NCBI GenBank assembly: GCA_013176395.1
Contig: JABMLP010000023.1
Location: forward strand, 248,001-312,000
Direction of reading: 5' to 3'
DNA length: 64,000 bases
DNA from: Venturia oleaginea
Lineage: Eukaryota; Ascomycota; Dothideomycetes; Venturiales; Venturiaceae
The number at the start of each line of letters is the position of its first letter. The first letter of the stretch is position 1. The notes beneath the pieces were generated by a model. It made no database searches and was not told the origin of the DNA. It saw nothing but the letters and a program-made list of their open reading frames with translations. Both the position numbers and the translations under genes were made by a program. Below, one piece after another: positions 24,658 to 36,559 of the stretch.

Positions 24658-26887
24658 AATGACTGTAGAGGATGCATTACTTGAGATTCTGGCAAGGCTG
24701 TGTAGCCATTTGCGAGCGAAGTAGATATACCGTCAGCCTATTCTCAACCTCACTCACCACCCACCAGAATATTTATTCACATCGCAATGTTGGCTTGTTT
24801 GTGGCACGTACTGGGTTATATGAGATACTTTTTGCCTTAGAGAGTTGCCAAATACTGCATCAACGCGCCAAAGTGATCTCTGAGGCAGGGTCCGAATCAA
24901 CTAGAACCAACCATTTTCTTCACAACTTCAACACAACTTGATTTTGTATTAGAGATTTTAAGAAGGGAGTCTTCGAACAGTATACTGATAAGAACATTTA
25001 ACGTATGAGGTCAAGGTTTATAGAGAGGTTCACTTTGGCGCGTTAATGCGGTATCGCATACTTATCGGAATACCCTGTGTTATTTACGTACAAGGCTAGC
25101 AACAAATGAGCATCGAGAACAGGGCCTAGCCGTGCGATTGCTCGACAACATTGGCTCATCGGGAAGTTGCGAGCTTTATCAAGTACTATCGGTAATACCC
25201 GGCCCTGAAGGAGGCAGGAATCACGCCTGTCTTCTAGTTGATCGAGGCTAGGATATAGTTACTAAGAATACCACTGTATCTACAAAGAGCCGATACTACT
25301 TAAACCAGAGGAGAACAAAGGAGTTCTTCTCCTATAAGAGGATCCAGTTAAATACTAGCTCGGCAGTCGTTCCTACTCGATTCCAAGATTATAATGAAGC
25401 TCTCTGTTGCTCGTGCTTTAGCCCCCCCAAAGACACTCCTTATAAAAATTAGAAGGTGCGATGGAAGCTTGTAGGCGGAGAATTTCTTGGGCTATGGATA
25501 TCTCTCTCATAAATCGGATCTCTTTTTACTCGCGCGCTCAGATTTACTCGCGCCTCGTAATTTCGCCGCTCAGAGGATTTGAGCGCGGACGCGTACTGTA
25601 CAAGACATGTATAGTAATCCGACAAGATGCCTGCCTGGAGATATTCTTAACCATAAAAGTCTTGTCATTTCAACCTCTATCAAGCCATGAAGATATCGAA
25701 TTCTGGTTATTGCTCTTTCGCAGATGGATTTTCAGGACTTTTCTTGCCGTCGTGAGTTCTGTTCTGTTCCAAGTATGGTCTACTTAGTTGGTGAAGCGAA
25801 TCTGATTAGGAAATCTCGTGTACAAGAACTGACTAGAAAAGAGTATATGTAGTATGGGAAGTATACGGGTTTCATGGGGAAAGGCAAGTGGATATTATTG
25901 GTAGATGGAAGAGGACGGGGGATGAGAGGGGTTAATTCCGAAGGGTCAGTTGAGAGCGTCAAGATGGTAACATCGAAGAGGTTGAATTGAAGAGCATGAA
26001 ATGAAGAGGGTGAATCAAATGGGGCGAGTCAAAGAGGGTAAATCCGAGAAAGCAGATGAGAGAAGTAATACTGAGAAGATAAGAATGAGAAAGTTGAATA
26101 TGGGATTTGAATATGATAGTCAACCAATATGTAGGAGGCAAAATTTGCGCGGAAGAAACTAGCGATTTTGTCTGTATGCAATTGACACCAGCAACCAATG
26201 TAGAGCGTACTAGAATAGAAGCCACATTGGTAACGAGAATGACCCATCCGTGTCCATGCATATCCCCTGAATCATGATGAGATAGTGAAAGAAACTATGC
26301 GGACAAACAATTATCCCGCCTTCGCTATGCATGATCAAACCATTTTCAGTAAGAAAATCGAGTGAGTTGAAATGTGTAGTGATGTTTTCAGGCGCCGTAG
26401 GTAGCGTCCCCGTCCATGTGTATGCTGTGTTGGCCAGATGAATGAGATGTATTCAAAAATAAAGGTTTGGTGATGAGCCAATTCTGTGAAGTGGTCATCG
26501 TGTTGTAACGCCAGCCTGAGATGCTTCCTACGAGACGCCAGGTGGAGACCGTCAGGGCTTCTTGCGAGCTACCAAGTAGAGATATGGGTATTATCGACAC
26601 CCTGCTGATGCAATCAAAGTTGAAGTGGTAGAAATGTGTCAAATCGTAAGAGCCATGAAATGAAATCCTTCGTGGAGGTCGAGTCAGTATTGACACCACG
26701 TGATTTAAGCCCACAGCCTCGCTCAATCAAGCCACCTCCCATCCTAAGGCTAAACATGAAGGCTTGAAAGCACAGAAATGGCGAGGCTCCTTATCGAAGT
26801 CCTACTCTTACACGTTTCCCGCACTCATCGGAGATCTGGAAGATTACGCAGCGCAGCATAGGGACAACACATGACCTCTTTCAGACC
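24658..26887. other. 2.2-kb intergenic stretch, no gene seen
   Basis: No recognisable protein. The 25000-25790 part has mixed AT-rich and GC-rich patches and broken frames (longest 108 codons at 25461-25787), which could be an old repeat. 25800-26260 is A/G-rich on the plus strand, consistent with 3' flanking DNA of the minus-strand ACT-domain gene. No terminal repeats were found. Confidence 0.4.
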
Positions 26888-28027
26888 CTAGTCTGCTTGG
26901 ACCGCGCCCGTCTCCCCGCTTTCGGATCTCAACGCTACAAGCGCGCGTTCCAATTCAGGTTCTGCAACCATGACAGTTCCTGCTCTTGCCGTGGAAAGAT
27001 AGCTCATCTCGACGGCATCCCGAAACCCCATTCTTGTGCCCCCGACCAAACGCCCTGCAACGCCACAAACGATGCCCGTGCTCTCCAACGGTAGCCTGCG
27101 GAGGTCTAGAATGATGGGCACCTGAACTTCGGCTCCATCGCCAGATCCGAGGAGGACTGAGTCATCTTCGGGACCGAAGAATGTAATCATTTCCTTCTCT
27201 AAGAGCAGACTGGCGTCTTCCTCGTCCGTCAGGGTCAAGCTCAAAAACTTTGGCTGGGAGACAAGGGCTCTAACAAGAGCTAGCTTAAGCTTGTCGCCAG
27301 TCGAAGAACTACCACGGGAGGAGTCCTTTCTCGCAGAACATTGTACCAGACGAATACTTCGATCCACAGTGGGGACTATATTGTGCTTCTTGAGAGTTGC
27401 GAAGGTTCGTGTTTGCAGCTCAGAAATGCTGGCCGGTGGTGGTGTCCCTGGTAAGGCGTGCTCAAACGAGGAGTTAGACGAGCTGCTTCGGTGGGCGTAC
27501 GCTTGGCTGGTGTAGGAGGAATTCGACGCTTCGAAGGCAAAGCCACGAGCCTCGAGCGCTGAAACAACCTGAGCCCGAGAACGTTGGGGAACGAGGATGT
27601 AGTCGGAATAGTAGGTCGTGATGAAGAAAATGGATATGCCAGCCATGGCCAAAGGGGAAGTAAGCTCCAGTACTCGTTGACCAGCCTCAAGTCCTTCGCC
27701 TTCGACCTGCATCACGCAATAGTCATCCGTCGACATTGCGATCGAGTTGCGGTCGTCTTCGGATCCCAGAGTGTCTCTGGCACGCGCAAACAAGGACTCG
27801 GCGATCTCTCGCGGACATGCAATCGAGCACTCCACAGGAGTCACCGAAACGTTTATGAAGACATGCTCTTGGAGCTGGGGCGCAGAACCCGATCCATTGC
27901 TTGAGGGTCGATTCTCGCTCCCGATATTCGTGGGAAGGAGGAGCTGAAGGATATGTTGAAGAAAACTGGAGTATAATCGTAGTGGTATATGGATCAGTGT
28001 CAACTGTGTGTTCTTGATGTAAAGCAT
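26888..28027 (-). CDS. CASTOR-like ACT-domain protein (candidate amino-acid sensor)
   Basis: The ATG at 28027 gives MLYIKNTQLTLIHIPLRLYS, then FLQHILQLLLP, which aligns by pattern with the start of animal CASTOR1. A single exon encodes 379 residues. A first ACT pair contains INVSVTPVECSIACPREIAE, ISTDDYCVMQVEGEG-type sequence (here MSTDDYCVMQVEGEG), LELTSPLAMAGISIFFITTY and SDYILVPQRSRAQVVSALEA. A Ser-rich linker follows. The C-terminal ACT has LESTGIVCGVAGRLVG, RDAVEMSYLSTARAGTVMVA and PELERALVALRSE. CASTOR1 binds arginine at the ACT interface and relieves GATOR2 inhibition upstream of mTORC1. Fungal members are mostly uncharacterised, so arginine binding is not established. The frame is open another 108 codons upstream to 28351, but homology begins at the chosen Met. 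Confidence 0.8.
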   Translation of the reverse strand: MLYIKNTQLTLIHIPLRLYSSFLQHILQLLLPTNIGSENRPSSNGSGSAPQLQEHVFINVSVTPVECSIACPREIAESLFARARDTLGSEDDRNSIAMSTDDYCVMQVEGEGLEAGQRVLELTSPLAMAGISIFFITTYYSDYILVPQRSRAQVVSALEARGFAFEASNSSYTSQAYAHRSSSSNSSFEHALPGTPPPASISELQTRTFATLKKHNIVPTVDRSIRLVQCSARKDSSRGSSSTGDKLKLALVRALVSQPKFLSLTLTDEEDASLLLEKEMITFFGPEDDSVLLGSGDGAEVQVPIILDLRRLPLESTGIVCGVAGRLVGGTRMGFRDAVEMSYLSTARAGTVMVAEPELERALVALRSESGETGAVQAD

Positions 28028-30701
28028 TTTGTCAGTTCCTTGTGGTACATTGAACAGGAAAGTCAGAAAGAATATTGCAGTCGAAGAGGTATATGTCCCG
28101 CTTGATTGAGGCTTCATGTGAGAAATGGGTGCACGCCACAGAAGTACTGGGGCGGCTGTGACGTTGCAAGCGTATTTGGCAGCACGTATTACGGAAAAGT
28201 AAGGTTCGAGGCAAGGGACAAAGTAAAGCCAGGAACATACAAGGAACTGTATTCTCGCAGATAGAAGAGTCAGAGAGTCCATGATCGACACTTGGTGCAG
28301 ATCCGGGGTTGATGGTGATGGAGATGTCCCGTAAGAAGTTGGAAAAAGCAAGCGTATTGCGATGCGGAAAGCACGATAATTGGAAGGCGTTGCAAGTGTC
28401 TCAGCGGTTTATGTGCTCTTGTCCCACAGGCCAATGAGAAGATTTTGTTTTAAAGTTCATCACAAGAAGAGAGAGACTCGGCTAATCGACTCCTGCTGTT
28501 GTTTGTGGTTGGCGTCGTGGGGGCTGGGGCTGGGGTAGGAAGGTGGGGATTGTCCGGATCGAGTATGAGGGAGGGATGGAGAGACCACCCTGCAGGTGAT
28601 GGCGATGGTGCAGATTCAGGTCGAAGAATGCATCGGGCGGATGAATTGCATGAATTGGCAGAGGTGAGGCCAGGCCAAAATATACTCTGCATTGCCAAAG
28701 CCGGCTCTAACAGACGGGGCAATCACTATCCGCGTCTAACCAGTCCGTAAGCTAGAAAAAATGTTACCAACGCTGATCCAAACCCTCAGCCTTGGCACGC
28801 TTGGTTACGGAAGATTTATCGCAGGAAATGCTGGAGCGAATTAAAACGACAACGACCACGTCGACCGGCTTCGGCTTCGGCAACTGCTGCAGGCCAAATG
28901 CGTTCATCCATCGCCCTTCCATGAGAGTCTCTGGTATTTGGCTCCCGAATGACCTCGCCTCTGTGGCTCGAATGCCGTCCTTGGAGTACACCTGCAGGAC
29001 ATCAGTCCATGTGTGGAGCTTCTGGACATGAAAACTGTGACACTAGATTCTTGTCAGGCTGTTGTTCCGATCAGTTCTCTAGCTTCGAGGTGAACGCGTC
29101 CGACACCTCCAGAGCGCTACATGTCCATCCATCATGACCTTGTAGCTCTCACAACGGGTCAATTGACTCTTCCGAGCGCGACCTGCATGGAAACTATGCC
29201 AGCCATCATCCATCGCGTCTTCAAAACCTCCTCGGCTTGTTGACTTCCCTCTCTCAGGAACAAGAATAGCCAACGGCCTGTCCCGCCGCCATCGCATTCA
29301 TTTCGCTGCGGATAGTTCGTGAGGGGTGCGTATGCAGGAGTGGTAGGTCTTGAGATGGCATCGTGGCCATGCATTGATTGAAGACAGGCCCCGCATAAAT
29401 TAGCTGGGCGTGGGGGTCCGCACCGCATTTCAGTATAATTTATCCCCAAGCGCTGCTTCCTCAACCGCAATACTCCATTGGTGAATTGTAGATTCGACGA
29501 TACGGATTACGGAGCTCGATGAACGAGCCTTGAATCAGCATCACGAGGCGCTGGTCTCGCCCTTCTCTATCGATGGAGTAGAGATGCCTGAGATCTGCAA
29601 TCATCGTCTCTAGACAACACCCGCTGTGCGTCTCGTCTTTACCTTTGCCCTGTTCCCACATGATCAAGAGAAGGGGAACCTTCTCGTCACAGGCCTGATC
29701 TGCTCGACGCTCGATACCTCAGCATCATCATGCACGAGCCCCCAGAAGATGAAGTCGGCAAATGAAAACTGCCCACATTCTCGTACCCCCTCTCCCGGCT
29801 TCACGAGAGAAAGCATGCGAGTCATGGTAATCCCTCACTGGAGAGGCGAGTAGTGCAATATGAGAGAGGTTGACGCATTGATGAGAGACGAGGCGGCTTT
29901 GGAAGCACAAATTGAGGAGTAAGTGGTTGCCAGATGGCGCTCGCGATGAGGAAGTTAACTTGGAGCAGAATGGTTATGCAAGTTTTTATGCTGTGGGACA
30001 TCAGATCGTGGTAGGCTTTCTATCATTCTTTCCCGTCCGTCACGTTGCCTTTTCCTTTCCCAACAGCTTCACAGGCAAATCTCACATACAGCGTCGCCAT
30101 CCGATGAACGATCCATGGCGTCGGATTAGCGTCAACCCTGAATGCATGTCAATTGAGCTTCACGTTGTCAACTTGCCACTAAGGAATCAAGGATTGTTGG
30201 ATGGGAACTGCGAAACTCTTAGCGACCACTCGTCCTGCCCAAAGGATGGTGATCCAATTAGGTGTCGTTAATTGCCACTTTTGTTGACATTCGAGTTTTC
30301 CACTCACCCATTACTACTAACATGCAAGGACATTCTTCAACTTGTTCTCCTTACAATGCGACGGTATATATGAGAGGCTCATGTGAGCTGTCATGAGACA
30401 AGATTGATTGCTCGGCACACTGCCAGGCCAGCGTACACGACGAGTCGATGGGCCTAGTTTCAACTTCGAGGAGAGGGATCAGTTCGAGGTGTGGAGTTGG
30501 GAGGAAGGCAGACCAACAGCCAGATGCAGTAGACATATATATAGCTACTGTTCTTCATTGTCGTATCAAGTCTCAATCTTACACCCACGCACTTGTCATA
30601 GCTTCTTAGCCCGCATAACAACAACGTGAAAGAGTGATGATTTCTATGCTCACCCATACACCACGCAATGCGTATAACCATCTCATAGCTCAATCCACCA
30701 C
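28028..30701. other. 2.7-kb stretch with no recognised gene
   Basis: Several frames of 60-119 codons occur on both strands (for example 29159-29470 minus and 29912-30271 plus). None carries a known motif and none can be extended convincingly by splicing. 28028-28450 is probably the promoter of the ACT-domain gene. Unannotated short genes or decayed sequence cannot be excluded. Confidence 0.35.
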
Positions 30702-31064
30702 TCAACTGAACCTGTCGCCCTTCTTACTCCTCCAAACCTCACTGGCCTCGTACTTGCTCTTCTCTCCTACTCGTTGTGCATCATTCTCAGGCGCATGCCT
30801 TGTAGGTGCTGGTTCCGATGAACTCGCCTCCCGACTTGGGCTCGCGGCAGTATCGCCATTGCCATTACCGCTGGCTCCAGCCTTCTGGCTTCCGTATTGT
30901 AAGCGTGCGTCTTCCTCGTATTGCGCTTGTAGTTTGGCGCGGCGCAGGACTTCTGTGGTGTGGCGAGCCTCACGATCGGCATTGATGGACTTTTTGGCAA
31001 AATAGTACGCTCCACCGCCGGCGGCGCAGAGGACGAACCAGCCGTAGCTTGGTAGGGTCAGCAT
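30702..31064 (-). CDS. Small single-pass membrane protein, conserved-looking, unknown function
   Basis: 120 residues. MLTLPSYGWFVLCAAGGGAY is followed by YFAKKSINADREARHTTEVL, so one N-terminal hydrophobic helix (about residues 8-22) with a GGGAYYFAKKSINADR edge precedes a charged tail. The tail runs RRAKLQAQYEEDARLQYG, then a Gly/Ser/Pro-rich spacer, then EKSKYEASEVWRSKKGDRFS. Single helix plus basic helical segment resembles small mitochondrial or ER membrane proteins of ascomycetes; no function is claimed. A possible extra 5' exon at about 31170 (ATGAACACA, then a GTAGGT donor) was not resolved. It is divergent from the next gene, with about 300 bp between starts. Confidence 0.6.
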   Translation of the reverse strand: MLTLPSYGWFVLCAAGGGAYYFAKKSINADREARHTTEVLRRAKLQAQYEEDARLQYGSQKAGASGNGNGDTAASPSREASSSEPAPTRHAPENDAQRVGEKSKYEASEVWRSKKGDRFS

Positions 31065-31366
31065 TCACGATAGAGATTCGAGGAAATAGAAAGTGCTATA
31101 CCCTACTGAGCGAGCCTGGACGTTATTAGCTTGGACATGTGACAGGTAATGATATGACCTACTGTGTTCATCTTGATGGTACAGAAAGGCTGGGTGATTG
31201 GAGACTAATTAATTGAAGAATTGTATGTGTTTTGTCCGGAAGGCAGGTCTCAATATAGAAATTATGCAATTGGATCATGTAGAGTATCGTACGACTTTCC
31301 AACAGCGATCCACTTGCCGCTATCACATCACCAGTCTCACTCAAATCTTGCGATACATGCGACAAC

Positions 31367-32006
31367 ATGAATCAAGAACGTGAGCATGTCAGGAGTAGAC
31401 TTTCTGATGTATCGACTAATTCACCTCCCAGATCCGCATCCACTTCTTGCCCAGCTTCCTCTCACAGTCTCCCCCTTCCTCTCGCTCCCAACCGCGACAC
31501 CTCTTCCATATAGCTACAAGACTCTCCCTTCGACCCTACCTCCCTCTGTTACAGATCCGCAGCCAACCGCAAACTCTCCCAACCAAAGTCAGTCTCAAGA
31601 ATTGCAACATCTGCAGCAGCAAGCAGCCTACGTCATATCCCCAAATGGTGGGCGCGCCGCACATCCAGATCAGATCATAGAGTCGTGTCATGCGCTGCAA
31701 GCACATCTAGAGAAGCTTCAGGATGAGTCGCGGGAGACTGTGAGAAAATGGCAGGACGGAATCAGGCAGAGGGAGCTAATGGAGAAGAGGAGGGTGGCGC
31801 CTGGGTGGTTGGACGTCGAGGATGGTGGGCACATGCTTGTGCCCGAGAGGAAACATCCAGGAACGGCTCAAGAGACAGAGCTGACAGAACGAATGGACGA
31901 TATGCACATCGAGGACAGCCGACAACAACATGACACAAGGAGAGCTGGGCAGAACGACGGTGGTGAGGAGCTGGACAGGGCATTTGGCAGCATGGACTTG
32001 AAATGA
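31367..32006 (+). CDS. Hypothetical protein with central helical segment
   Basis: Exon 1 (31367-31379) and a 52-bp GTGAGC...CAG intron join to exon 2 at 31432, giving MNQEHPHPLLAQLPLTVSPF and about 195 residues. I prefer this model to the single-exon frame from 31386 because it turns an odd N-terminus into a compact one and uses a strong donor. A Pro/Ser/Gln-rich region is followed by a predicted helix (PDQIIESCHALQAHLEKLQD then ESRETVRKWQDGIRQRELME), then RRVAPGWLDVEDGGHMLVPE and a polar tail. I do not recognise the family. Coding status rests on the clean intron and the non-random helix. Confidence 0.55.
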
Positions 32007-32131
32007 AGTAATTTGGTCAGAGATCAATGTTGGGTTTGCATTCGAATTGTGCAGCGGACACTTTCACGAATTTCACGTATCATCGGAAAAGTCGCGACAA
32101 TTCATGATTTGGTTATCACAAGTCCGATCAA

Positions 32132-33287
32132 TTAACATTGAAAAACAGGAGGCCCTGGAACTATATAACTGGTTGGTGCAGGGTTGTACATCTTCAGAAT
32201 TAGTGGAACTATCAGTCTCTAGGCGGACGGCTTCACTCACGTTGAGTTTGATGCCAGGATCAGTAGGCTTGTAGGCTCCCGGAAAGCTCACTGTCTCTGG
32301 CTGCTTGTTTCCACCGCCTTTGATGTTCAGCTGTGCGCATTCCATATACAGCTGTGCTCCTGGGTAGCTTGAGGCGGCGTGCCTAAGTCAACATCAGCGT
32401 CTGATTATTCGCAGATTTACAGGTTCACAGAAGACGCACAATGCAATCAACTCGGCCCGCAACAAATATTGTCCGGCTTGGATGCAAGACGGGATCTTGA
32501 AGGAGACTTTGCCTTTGTTTTCGTAGAGGCGGGTCACGCCCCATTTGCGCTGACTATCCATACCATCTTCAAAGATCTTGAACCCTGCAAAGTGGTTAGC
32601 ATTCCTCATATACGACGAGGGAGAGAACGTCATCTCAAGTGGTAGACTGCGCACATTTGAGGCCGGTGACCTTTTGAGTTCTCGCATCATCAACTTTTGC
32701 CAGATAAGCAATTGTAGGACCGACGTGTCCTGGATCAATCGGGTCTGATTTATCGCTTGGCTTTGCGCCATCAAGCGTACGGTGCCATTCTGTGGTCAAT
32801 TCGTCACCAGCTGTGGCGTTGATGATCTCTGGAGAAACTTTGAGAAGCGGATTTGGTCCTCCATTGCAAATGACGTCGTTGGAGGTCACATCGGTTATTG
32901 GACCTGGGTGTCTGTCAGTGTGCTTTTTCGTTGGCAGTCGTACGCTGGGCCTGCAAATGATGTTCCTCCCAAAAGCCTTTCAATACAGTTTAGAGGCCCA
33001 ACTCGAGAGCTGTGTCGCTAAGTTTCTGGCAAAGTTTGGAGAAACACATAGCCAGAATCTAAGCGATACTAATCTCTACAGCGACTGCTACCAGGTAGAT
33101 GGATGCGTGAAGCCGGGCGGAAGAAGGAACACCTCTGGACAGGTTTTCCTGATCACTGACCGTCATAAACTGGAGCTCTAATCCCAACGAGCTGGCCAGG
33201 CGAACGACCATTGACATATAGTTTCTGGAATATGGTATGTGCAGAGACACACGTGTTGAGTACGTATAAGGCCTCGAAGATTTTCAT
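32132..33287 (-). CDS. AA9 lytic polysaccharide monooxygenase
   Basis: Secreted copper enzyme that oxidatively cleaves cellulose or related beta-glucans. Five exons fit: 33287-33161, 32903-32655, 32584-32440, 32382-32241 and 32191-32132, giving 240 residues. The signal peptide [16 protein letters not shown] ends just before [20 protein letters not shown], so the mature protein starts with the copper-binding His1. [20 protein letters not shown] follows, then TEWHRTL with the second copper His, [60 protein letters not shown] (in two parts), [20 protein letters not shown] with the axial Tyr region, and [15 protein letters not shown]. The end, [12 protein letters not shown], is typical. There is no carbohydrate-binding module. 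Intron 1 is long (257 bp). It is divergent from the cytochrome-domain gene at 34552. Confidence 0.93.
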
Positions 33288-34551
33288 ATTGAATGGAGAT
33301 GATCGGCAACACGATTTCGACGTCTGAAAGGGACAGCAGAAGTTTAAACATGAGCTAGAGAAACGTTCGTCACGGACTCAAGGTGGATTGGCCAAAATGA
33401 GCCGGAGGAATTCAGGTCATTAATCTTGCATGAGGAACCGGCGAACGGCCCAGAATTGGCCGAGGACTCACCATTGACCGACAAACCACTTTCATTTCGC
33501 TTCCTTGATTGAAAAAGATTTCGATCCGCAGTCCTGTAGGGGCAGGTGAGCGATCCTCCTTGGACCGGACTCTTCCTGGTTTGCTCCAACGAACTAGCCG
33601 TCTATCGGTATCTTGGCCCAGTGACAGGATAGGTATATTCGGACATTTTAGCTGGCCGGGCCTGTACACTGCGGAGCCTGAAAGAAAGGCGCACAGTCTT
33701 CAATAGATGAGGCGGTATAACAGGGTCTGCCATAAGGCTGACCCTAGTAAAACTGTTTTCATCGACAATCTTCACTTGGTCGAGTTCGACATTGAAACAA
33801 GTCGAGCTTAAAATGAAAAACAGTCGGCATACCGTACAGGAAGGAAAATCCGACATCACGAAGATGTTACATCATCGTACCCACCTTGGTTGTGGTACTG
33901 CCATTTTGAAAGGTCGAACGATTTACCCGGGCCTTATTAATCAAACTGGATAAACACTACCGTGAAGGACGCCCAAAGTCGAACACCCGTGACCCTTGTA
34001 TATCGTCAGTGCATTACGGGATCTAGCTTTAAGAGGGACTAATCAGCCCGGAAGGAGTAGCATCTAGACTGTTTATAACCAGATCCTCGTATCACATTGA
34101 TCACCTACAAGGATGGTGGGTGCTCAATCTTGAGCGTCTTTTACGGTATCCATGTCATCTTTGACAAACGACATTTCTTGATTTGCGACAGTATTTTCCA
34201 TCGAGTAGCAGAGACCAGGTGTTTGTGTTAATTCATTTACGCAGATCCCTTGGATATTGTTTTCCACGTTCGCAATTGGGTGAGATCCTGCATTTTAAGC
34301 TTCAGTCTTTTAATTAGCGATCGCTCCACGGGCATACGTTCCCACACTCTTCAACGACTTCCCGTGACGAATCTCCCGTCTCCTAAGGCTGGCACTTCAC
34401 CATCTTCATCATCCTCACTTCCTGCTCCAAGGAATATGGCTTAGCTGAAGTCTTTTTTCTCCGTTCGAGCTGTTCACTTTTCTATTCTCATCAGACTGTT
34501 GTAGCCCAAGCTTTGTCTTTTCTAACAGGCACAGCGTAGGGTTTGGAAAAA
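33288..34551. promoter_or_regulatory. 1.26-kb divergent intergenic region between the LPMO and the AA8 gene
   Basis: No convincing gene is present; short frames at 33412-33859 lack any motif. Both upstream regions lie here, so shared regulation by plant-biomass factors is possible. I did not find a clear operator by eye. Confidence 0.4.
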
Positions 34552-35974
34552 ATGAGACTATTCGCGTCGTTACCTTCAGCGCTCCTGGCGGCATGCTACT
34601 GCAGTAAGGTTCCTTCCACCTCTCCGCAGTTCACATCCTGACAGGCCCCAGTTTTGCAAAGAGCCCGAGCCCAAGAAGGTCCAAAGTCTTTCAAAGACCC
34701 CCAGACTGGCATTCTCTTCTCTCAGTATTCAGCCCCAGTCGAGGCAGACATTCCAAAAGGGGGATTTCAACTAGGTGTTGCCTTCCCTCCAAAACTGGAC
34801 AAAAATGAATACATTGGGTATCTGGTACGAGATACATGGTAAAAATCCTGTGGGCGATTGCTCATGGTCAACAGGTTGGGTCCCGACCAAAAGGCAAAGG
34901 ATGGGCGGCGATTAGCCATAGCCCTCAAATGCTGGATAATTTGATTCTACTTGCTTGGGTCCAAGGACAGGAAGTTCGAACATCGTTTCGATATGCAACG
35001 TGAGTACGTCCAAGCTATGCCGCAGATATGCGTCTCAAGTGCGCGGGCCTTGTGCGCGCATTGTCAGATTTAAGCTCTTCTATCGAGATCCGGCATGGCC
35101 TCAGATATCTAGCGATGCAAAAAGAGACGAAATTAACCCTAGACGTCTACCTTCGACTTAAAGGTCTTGGACTACGATCCACGTGTCAAATTTTCGGTCC
35201 TCCTATCGATCGCTCTGCATTCTGCGTCTTAGATACAAGCTTACAATAGGCCACCAACTGATCAAGTCTGACAGGAATTATACCCAACCTGACATCTACT
35301 CTGGCTCATTATCTTTTTCGCAATTAGCACATACCGTTAACAAAACGCATTTCACGGTAACTTATCGCTGTCAAGGGTGGGCCGGCATCCTAGGTATTAG
35401 TCAATACGTCGGCTGACCCAAATGCCATAGTTGTTTCGCTTGGAACTACAAAGGCAAGAAGGGAACTGTCAACATGAAAGCTGAATCCATTCTCTTCGGC
35501 TGGGGCCAAGGTACCCATGATCCCTCAATGCCAAGCAATAACAATTCGCCCATCGATTTCCACGATAACGGTTTCGGCGTCATCGCAACCGTCCCAAAGT
35601 TAGGGGCGAACCCCAAGTACGACTCATATGTAAACATAGCTAGCCCACCCAAGAACATCGGTGCACCCAAGATAATACCCCTTGACCCGAAGCTCGCTGG
35701 CAACAAGACATCATGGCCAGTAGGAACCAAGTCAAACCAACCCCCGGAAAGTTACACACCAGGCCAAATATCAGTCGTACCAGGAAAGCCGCCTAAGCAA
35801 GCCGGTGGAGCACCTCCGGGTGGCGAGAACCGTCCTCCGTCAGGCCAAAACCCCCCATCCACAAGCGCCCCCACCAGCAGCGCCAATTCGGAAACAACCG
35901 GCCGCTATGGTTCCTATAGGAGACGAACCAGGCGCAATAGCTCAAATTTCCTCGGCGTCACCGATGGGCGTTGA
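34552..35974 (+). CDS. Stand-alone CDH-type cytochrome b domain protein (AA8/DOMON)
   Basis: Probably secreted electron-transfer haemoprotein. Exons fit at 34552-34603, 34652-34824, 34875-34999, about 35272-35376 and 35431-35974. The signal peptide MRLFASLPSALLAACYC precedes SFKDPQTGILFSQYSAP and NEYIGYLVGSRPKGKGWAAI. SHSPQMLDNLILLAWVQGQE carries the Met expected to ligate haem. TSFRYAT and YTQPDIYSGSLSFSQLA lead to the YRCQGCFAWNYKG disulphide region, and PIDFHDNGFGVIATVPKLG carries the axial His. No flavin dehydrogenase domain follows. Instead there is a Pro/Ser-rich tail (GAPPGGENRPPSGQNPPSTS). A second open frame at 35805-36158 overlaps the tail in another phase, so the 3' end may be frameshifted or alternatively spliced. 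It is divergent from the LPMO. Confidence 0.8.
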
Positions 35975-36466
35975 GCCTGCGAAGGTACCGGCGTCCACGG
36001 GTTTGGAAAATCCACCTGTTTCACCGCCTGCTTTCGATCATTTGGGGTTGGATCCGAAGATGAGTGAGGTTCCTAATAGACCGCCTGGTAGTGTGGTTAG
36101 GAAGATTGAGTGTGGGGTGCTTTATGAGGTGCAAGGGATGTTGAGGTACATATGTTGATTGGAAGGAAGAAAGGGGTTGTCGATATTTTAAACGTGAAAA
36201 CTGCTGTACCAGTCTTTGTGATGCTGCAGATATTCGAACACTACGGTTTTAGTATGCTTTTCTTTCCTTGTTCCTTTTTCTTCCCTAAAGGAGAGGTAGG
36301 TAGGTATACTAGACCTGTAGCTCTAAAGCTCGCTCAAAGATCGATGCTCGAGAAAGCGAGAGAATTTGACCTATCCTTTTCCTTATTGAATGGAGGCTGA
36401 TTTTGGCGGAAACATGCTTCTTGGAGAGCAGAGAGATAAATTATTAATGTCCAACTAGATCTTTAC
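35975..36466. other. 3' flank of the AA8 gene
   Basis: The first 180 bp hold the overlapping alternative frame noted for the AA8 gene (to 36158). The rest, up to the outer transposon border, shows no gene. Confidence 0.4.
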
Positions 36467-36559
36467 TAACGTATTCCACCACCGAGCCGGCCACACCACC
36501 GAGCCGGCCACTTTTCCTTGGCACGACCAACTCATATTACGCCTCTTCAATTTTATCGC

